A stretch of 64,000 nt of DNA from Rosa chinensis (lineage: Eukaryota; Streptophyta; Magnoliopsida; Rosales; Rosaceae), in contig NC_037092.1 of assembly GCF_002994745.2 (NCBI RefSeq), positions 23,585,001-23,649,000 on the forward strand. The letters are read 5' to 3'. The stretch's first letter is position 1. Each line of letters starts with the position of its first letter. Of this stretch, positions 57,560-64,000 are shown one piece after another. The position numbers and the translations under genes are program-made. The notes beneath the pieces are model-generated. The model was not told the origin of the DNA. It saw nothing but the letters and a program-made list of their open reading frames with translations, and did no database searches.

Positions 57560-59900
57560 GTATCTAGATCCCCATAGAGATACGTAGTGAGCACATTTGT
57601 AAGCTGCATGTTCAGTTATTCGGAAACTACCAAACTGACAGGGTAGTGGAGTGCAATGACATCCATTACGAGAAAATATGTCTCATCGTAGTCGATTCCA
57701 TGGCATTTTGCAAGAAGCCTTGCGCCATAAGGCGAGATTTCCATCTCTTTTTCTCATCACGCTTTCTAACGAAGACCCATTAGTCAATAGATTTTATGTT
57801 AGGAGGTGTTGACATCATTGGCTCAAAAAACCTTCCTCTTCGTTAGAGAATCCATCTTAATCTGTATCGCATCTTTCCATTTGGGCCAAATTTCTCTACG
57901 TTGGCATTCATTTATCAACAGAGTGTGGTTTGATGTCATCAGACTCAACAAACTCATGCGCAACGAAATGCGCAACTACATCATCAATCATGATGAAGTT
58001 TCTATCCCACGTCTCATGTGCACTAGTGTAATTTTCATAGAGCTTTATATTCTCAGGAATAGGTTCTGATGTCGATGCGTCCCCCAACGATAGCCATAAT
58101 CCGGAAGATTCTCATGAGACGGATTTTGAGTGTTGATGATCAAATGATTGGAATGTGCCAAAGTATCCTTCGAACTCACGGGCCTCTCACACATCCTAGC
58201 TGGGGCCATGGCTTGTAACGCCAGCGTGCCACTCTCTTTGGAGTTGGCGCCATGCCTACCTCCGTGTAGGGTGGTGCTACGTCCTCTCGTAGGGACGTAC
58301 TTCCTTGCAGGCATATTTGTAGCAGATGTGTGATCTAGTCACTTTAGTAGGGATCGAGATGAGACATAGTGGGGACAGACTACGATAATTCATGTCATTC
58401 CTGTTGAACATTCACTCCCCCTAACGACGGCAAGACTGTCTCATCAAAGTGACATCCGCAAATTTAGCTGTAAGGAGATCGTAATGCAAGGGCATGAAGT
58501 GGTGGACGATTGTTAGAGTCTCAAATCCAACTGAGTTGCCCATTCGTCTGTAAGGACCCATTATAGAAGGCTGTGGCGACACAATGGGCACATAAAGGGC
58601 TCACTCAAATGTGGGTAAGTATAAAATATTTGTACTCAGTCACTAGCTGTAACGCAGATATACATTGAGTGGCGGTAGGTCGTAGACGAATTAACATAGC
58701 TGCATGCGATATTGCATCACCCCAAGCGGATATAAGAACATTGGTGCGCATTACCAATGTCCAGACTACCATCGTAGTCATTTCCGCTAGACCATTTAGG
58801 TGTATTCATGGGAATATGATGTCCGGCCAACATCAGTCCCAATGCAATAACCATCAAAAGTCTTCAATGTAAACTCTCTAGCATCGTCAAGTCCAATTGA
58901 CGGAATAAGATGATCTGGGAGTGAGCTCGATGTTGTATGATATGTGCTAGGAGTGTAGCATAAACAACATTTACAAGTGGACAATGGCACAACACGTGAC
59001 CAGCGTGTTTGCGTGTCAACCAACATCATGAGATATTTAAACGTCCGCAAGTTGGTTGAACTAGTCCACAGAATCCCTATGGATTCTATGTAAGAACATA
59101 ATGAGTATTTCCATATCCTTTGCATAGGATGGTCTTAGTCCTAATTTCCCTAAGGAACAGGCTTTATAAAACGAGTGAGAGGCTTTAGAAGCAACCAATG
59201 AGAATTTTGGTTAGGCCTGAGCGTCTGAAACGCTATTTGAAGCAAGTTGGTGATTGCATCATTACCTAGGGCGCCATCACCATGATGGACGCCATCCATG
59301 GCGTCATGGATAGGGACTTCGCCAGCCCTAGGCTGGTGGTGGACGGAGGTGGTGCCCTAGGCAGTTGCGTCGATCACACTTAGTCCAGAAATCAACTTTT
59401 GATTCAAGCTTCATTTCGCTCGAACGAAATGATGTCCATGTGAAGTCTTTAGTAGACGGATCATCATATCAGGACTAGGATGATCTATCCTGTCGTGACA
59501 AAGCCAATATGTGTCTAAATCCAAGAGATTTTCTCTCATAATTTTTATTGGATTAATAGCTCGAATAGTGACATAGAGTCCATTAGAGAGACACATAAAC
59601 TTCTCTAAGATGCTCCTTTGCAATCATTAGAGGTATTTCAAAGGAACTCATTTCCATTCTCTACATGTGTTTTCGCATGAAATCCGTTGGCTACTCATAG
59701 GTGAGATTTGCCCTAGGAGAGTAGAGAGTTTTTGCAACAGTAATCAAGGTGCCTTTTAACAAGGGGAACTTGGGCTATTCCATGTCCTTGAATTAGTACT
59801 GATGGCTCAGCCATCGCAGTCACAAAGTCATATGCTCAGAATCAAAATGGAGTCATAATGAAAAGAACTCGAAATTTTATTCATAAGCTAACGGAGTTAC
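57560..59900 (-). pseudogene. pol: Copia pol N-terminal half (integrase and RT start), degenerate
   Basis: Pieces read in different frames: a gag-pre-integrase-like block at 59411-59623 (LWHDRIDHPSPDMMIRLLK-type, with the C-H pair visible as LCHDRIDHP), an integrase core at 58796-59125 (YFMMLVDTQTRWSRV-like) and a pol linker/RT start at 57560-58400. Stops occur throughout. The reading resumes at 45622 beyond the Gypsy insertion. Confidence 0.75.
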
Positions 59901-60239
59901 ATCATTGTCTCTTTGACCAAAGAAATTCTAATCCAAAATGCTGGCTAATGAAAAACAATGGTAGTCGTCTAACTTCTTTTGGTAATTCCAAAATAAATGT
60001 GACTAGGTGAGTAGAGAGATGTCGGTGGAGCAAGGCTCGCTTAAGTACCACTAATCTCAGAACCTTCCTAGACATCACACTTACTTTGGGTGAGCCTACT
60101 TTGAAGAAAGACCAAACCATTGGCATTTACTACAAAAATATATGGCAATTGTCTACTACATCTGTTGGAAAAATAAAGACTTAAACAGAATTGGCGATCT
60201 ATTGATCCCAACCAAATTTCTAGTCTTTAACCCTTCACT

Positions 60240-61300
60240 CTAGATCATCTTTTTGACCTTCTTGTTCCACATAGTAAGCTTCTCTTGCTTCACAACATGC
60301 TTTGTAGGCGGTGACAATTTCTTCACGAGCTCTACAAATGTGTGCCCAATGATCAGACACCCCACATCGAGAACATACATCTCTTTGCTCAAACTCCATT
60401 GATTGGGGCGCTTTGAAAGCGTCATTTAGATGGCTCTTAGTGTTGGTGGAGCCACCAACATGGCCAGAGGCGTTGCCTCCCTCTCTCTTTCTATGTTGAC
60501 CTCTTCAGTTCCGTGTTCGCCTATTTTGGTGATTACCTTCCCAAGTAGAGCGATTATATGGACAAGAAAGTCCAGAAGTATCCCTTAGGTTAGGGTTTCG
60601 CTCTTGGCGGCTTCTCTTAGGGGCGCAACTATAATTGGATTCTGAAATATGCTCTATTTCTACAGATCTCGAATTATAGTTCTTCACAAGGATGTTGTCA
60701 TGCTTTTCAGTGACATTCATAGCTCCAATGAGCTCATGAAACCTTGTGATCCGTCCTGTAGTAACATCAATTCGATAGTTCTTACTTCTTAGCAACCATC
60801 AATGCAGAGACTGGGAATGTAGAGAGAGTCTTCTCAATCAACATCGCATTTGTGATCTCTTTACCACAGAATTCCATTAAGGATTTAATGCGAAGTGCTT
60901 CCAAGTTGTAGTCAAGAACTGACTTGGAATCAGAAAAGCGGAGGCTATGCCATCTCACTTCTAGGTCAGGAAGCAGGGAGTCATGGATGTTGCCAAATCT
61001 TTCTTCGAGTGAGACCCACAACCTTCTAGAGTCTTCTTCATTCATACACTCGTATTGGAGCGAATCATCCATATGACAAGTCATTAAGATGATGGCTTTC
61101 GCTTTATTTGCCTCTAAGGCTGCTCTATTTGCTTCCAAAGCTTGAGCTTGCTCAACAGTTAGCACATCCTGGTTAGGCTCGAGAATCATATCTAGGATTC
61201 CATCGGCCTTAAGATGCTGGCGGACATCACGAACCTACCTGTGATATTCAGAGCCAGTTGTTCCTAATGGAGCAAAGTCTAATTTGTTCAGGTTACTCAT
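60240..61300 (-). pseudogene. gag: Copia gag of the outer nest, broken
   Basis: Homolog of the intact gag at 445-1485, starting at the same Met (61300). Breaks: a stop in place of Trp shortly after GSEYHR, a 6-bp duplication with a frame change near 60785, and a TGA after NRRTRN near 60505. The C-terminal zinc knuckle (C-S-R-C-G equivalent) is partly lost, with the first Cys pair region reading DVGCLIIGHTFVE in the shifted frame. Confidence 0.8.
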
Positions 61301-62330
61301 CCTGAAAGAGAACAAGAAAAAGGGTTAGTTTCGGAGCGGAAAAAGCTACCACGAAAACATATAAAATTTCAGAGCGTAGTCGCTTCCAAGAAATTAAGAA
61401 TTTATGAGTGTAATCACTTCCAAGAAATTCAATTCCAAGAGGTATTGGATTAGATCGAAATAATGACGTAAGTGGTCGATCATAAATTCTCTACAAACTC
61501 TAAGTTTGGAGATCTCAACAAGCTCCAAGCTTGGAGTGAGCACGAACCCCCACAGTTCGGCTTAATTAGGTCTCCCCTATGATGAAGAAAGGGGGATAGA
61601 AGAAGGGAGTTTGCAAGTCCCTGAAAAAGAAGAGAAATTGAATTAAAAAACTCTAAAAAACGGGAACGTTTAGTAAAAAATACCTTGAAATAGGCCGCCG
61701 GAAAATTTGACAGGAAAAAATCGCTGGAAAAGTGGCCGGCAGTCGTTGACCGACATTAACTGTTGATCGGTGTTGACCGTTGACCGACGTTGACCAGGAT
61801 CTAACCGATCGAGCTGATGTGGCAGTGGGGTACTGTGATGACGTGGCAGTGGGTCCCCGGATGCTGACGTGGCAGATGATTGTTCTGCTGACGTGGCTGT
61901 GGGGCTGTGGGTCTGCGTCAGTGGGCTTGGGCTTGTCTTGGGCTTCTAGGCTTCTTGGGCTTCTGGGCTTCTTTTCCTTTCCTTTTTTCTTTTTTTTTTT
62001 CTTTCTCCTGTTGGCTTTTCTGTTGGCCGATCCAGCTACTTTTATACCGGTTTTTTGGTATTTTTCTTCCGGTTCCTAGATTCTGTATCGAAAAGCTGTT
62101 GCTAGAAAAATATGGTAGCAATCAGAGGTCTGGAAGGTGGTGAACCGGTGTAGGGATCCCTTTTTGTCTTCTTAGAGGGCTGTCTCGATACTTCCGGTGG
62201 CCAGTTCTGGTGGTACCGCCGCCGGTTATGGAATCCTATGATTGAGGGCTTCAATATATGAGGCGGTGGTGGCTAGGTTTTGAAGGCTACGAATTTAGGG
62301 TTTCAGGATTAGGGCTTCGTGCTAATAACG

Positions 62331-62564
62331 TGTTTAAGGAAAACCAAAATTGGGAGAGAATTGAGTCGTGCTTTCATTGATAATAAGGGCCTCTTTATAT
62401 AGATGATTACAAATATAGAGATAGAGTTGTACATGGAAACATAATCGTACATTGAATGGATATCTCCTAAGATTCTCCAAGAATATCTCTAATATAAACC
62501 CTATATCACTAGAGCAAGTAACCTCTAGTTTAGGCCAGACACATATTCTGGATTTACTTGAACA
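62331..62564 (-). repeat. Copia 5' LTR (outer nest)
   Basis: 234 bp; right boundary fixed by the ATATT duplication. Directly inside is the CGTTATTAGCACG sequence that replaces CGTTATCAACACG of the other copy. Confidence 0.92.
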
Positions 62565-62639
62565 ATATTTTATTTATTAGTTTATATTTTTATGTATTTT
62601 CATATTATTTATAAATGTAATATATTAGAATAACATTTG

Positions 62640-63396
62640 CGGGAAAGCCGATCGCCTCAATGCCCACTAACAAGACGCCCTCGATTTCGCTTTCGCCTTT
62701 GAACATTGCTTAGCATCAATCTGAAACCCTATGAGCGAGTCTCTCTCACTCGACATCTTTACCTCTCTAGTCACCACCAGGTAGTTGTCTCTTATCCCAA
62801 GATACATCACTGTAATGCAAAAATTCTTCAGTATCAGGTAGTATTTGTAGGGGCTAGGCGCCTCTCGAACATTGTTTATGCTTGATAACTTCATGATTAT
62901 AACTCCCCAACCAAGAAGCTCCTCTTACTCGGGGACTTCGGGGACTTGTAGATACCTCTACTAGCAAGGCTAGTTTGTTACCTCACCAAGCATAAACAAC
63001 ACCCTCGTGGGATCCAACTGCTACTTGCATCTTGTAGCCCTATGTTCAAACTACGCTACGGTATCCGGAAGTGGCAAATACGTCGCCGGGAAGCCACATT
63101 TCCGACCTTACCAAGTTGCCCTCACAACATAGCTTTTCTATACTAGAATAGTGATATTTGAGTCCCACATCGGAAACCATGTAAAGGAAGAGCATTCCTT
63201 CACCTATAAAAGGAATGCCTCCTCCCACAACTCAACCCACTTCATTACACACTTTGTAATCCCAAACACACATACTACAACATTCAAGTGGACGTAGTTT
63301 CCCGCTAAGGCGGGAAACGAACCACTATGCATCTCGTGTCACTCTCTCTCTCTCTCTAAAGCTAACTAGAGATCCCATGGATCACTAACGTTAACA
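62640..63396 (+). mobile_element. Truncated Gypsy-type element: 3' end and LTR
   Basis: At 62925-62946 the phrase CTCGGGGACTTCGGGGACT resembles the purine-rich junction before a 3' LTR, and from 62947 the sequence starts TGTAGATACCTC. Within the putative 450-bp LTR (62947-63396, ending TTAACA) are AGTCCCACATCGG and a clear TATA box (CCTATAAAAGG at about 63203), typical of plant Gypsy LTR promoters. The upstream 300 bp would be the end of the internal region. No 5' part and no duplication were found. Confidence 0.5.
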
Positions 63397-63779
63397 GTAT
63401 TAAAACTCTACAATCAGGAACTGTTAGATTGCAAATTGTTTGCCGTGCACTCCGATCCACATCCACTATAGAACACCTCATTGTAATAGCTACATTTGCT
63501 GAAATTGAATCAAATGACAAGATATTCTAGTTTCTCTATATTCAAGTTAATCCAAAATGATTTATTCCAGAGTAGGTAATCAGAAGAGAAATTCAGTTCA
63601 ATAAACTGAAAAGATGGTACTGTGAACAACTTACTTCACAATCAACAATTGCTATGCTATATAAGAACCTACGTTCTTCTGTGAACATTCATTCACTATA
63701 TTTCGAAAAGAAATAAGTTGAAATGGTTTATGAACATATATATACCGGTAACAAAGTGAAGACAGTTTGCTCAGTTTCT
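63397..63779 (-). other. 3' flank of the next receptor kinase, no gene seen
   Basis: Non-coding sequence between the LTR remnant and the stop codon of the right-hand paralog. Confidence 0.5.
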
Positions 63780-64000
63780 CTAATTTCTGTTCTCCAAGTA
63801 ATTTGAATCAGGATGGACTGGATAAAGATCATTAGCTGATGTAGATGAAGCAGTCCAAGGCCCTTCGGTTGACATAGTTTGCCTCTGACTATTCTCACTC
63901 GTGTTTTCTGCAACAATGGACTGAAAATGTTTCCTCATTTCATTGATCTCATCCTTCGACGCATTAGGATCCATGACCAACTCTTGAACAGAAGCCTTGC
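63780..64000 (-). CDS. Last exon of a second LRR-malectin receptor kinase (partial)
   Basis: The minus-strand frame enters from the window edge as ASVQELVMDPNASKDEINEM and ends HPDSNYLENRN followed by a stop. It is the C-terminal tail after the kinase domain, paralogous to the main gene's tail (ending HPINPHSDYWENRN). The orientation is the same as the main gene and the 8.5 kb fragment, so at least three tandem copies exist. Whether this one is intact cannot be judged from the last 70 codons. Confidence 0.85.
   Translation of the reverse strand, partial: KASVQELVMDPNASKDEINEMRKHFQSIVAENTSENSQRQTMSTEGPWTASSTSANDLYPVHPDSNYLENRN

Larger units (their letters stand above)
44062..62564 (-). mobile_element. 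Ty1/Copia element, outermost of a three-level nest
   Basis: 18.5 kb as it stands, about 6.6 kb without the nested Gypsy element. The LTRs at 44062-44296 (3') and 62331-62564 (5') run TGTTCAAGTA...TTAAACA on the minus strand and are flanked by ATATT (44057-44061, 62565-62569). The purine tract AAGGGGGAG abuts the 3' LTR. The gag (60240-61300) and pol fragments on both sides of the Gypsy insertion are degenerate. It is the same family as the element at 1-2706. The LTRs differ at roughly 15 of 235 sites by eye (about 6%). Confidence 0.92.

Overview
This window is plant nuclear DNA, most likely from a eudicot. The evidence is split genes with GT-AG introns, an LRR-VIII-2 malectin receptor kinase, plant Copia and Gypsy LTR retrotransposons, tRNA-Asp and initiator-tRNA-Met primer sites, CACTA, hAT and Mutator-type DNA elements, a SINE and a TRIM. 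A rosid, perhaps Rosaceae, is my guess, held at low confidence. There is no prokaryotic or CRISPR content.

Layout: 1-2706 is a Copia element on the minus strand, cut by the window edge, with an open gag. 2707-8520 holds a decayed Copia relic, a 1.2 kb poly(A) retroposon inside it and a cluster of small inverted-repeat elements. 8525-8906 is the broken 5' end of an LRR receptor-kinase paralog. 9437-10985 holds two DNA-element derivatives. 12212-37435 is one LRR-malectin receptor kinase on the minus strand. About 24 exons can be placed, and it has been stretched to 25 kb by insertions: a solo LTR on the malectin exon's splice acceptor, an inverted-repeat element, a 7.3 kb non-autonomous LTR element (LARD), a SINE that itself contains a TRIM and a CACTA element, and a gag-only Copia element at the exon 2 donor. 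Four lesions in the malectin and kinase exons make it a probable pseudogene. The last exon of another paralog enters at the right edge (63780-64000), so the locus is a tandem receptor-kinase cluster.

37436-44061 carries more DNA elements. One is a hAT-like element that holds two exons of a fumarylacetoacetate-hydrolase-domain gene. 44062-62564 is a three-level nest: a Copia element split by a Gypsy element, whose pol gene is in turn split by a second LARD. Each level has matching target-site duplications. LTR divergence, counted by eye, falls inward (about 6%, 2.5%, 1.6%), as nesting requires.

The most unusual content is: (1) the CACTA element at 29155-32980, which carries four exons of the 26S proteasome deubiquitinase RPN11 with introns and sits inside a 207-bp SINE; (2) two different LARDs with three evenly spaced polypurine-tract-like motifs and a tRNA-Asp primer site; (3) a solo LTR whose target duplication recreated the splice acceptor it hit. 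No gene in the window looks both host-encoded and fully intact. All coordinates, alignments and difference counts were made by eye.
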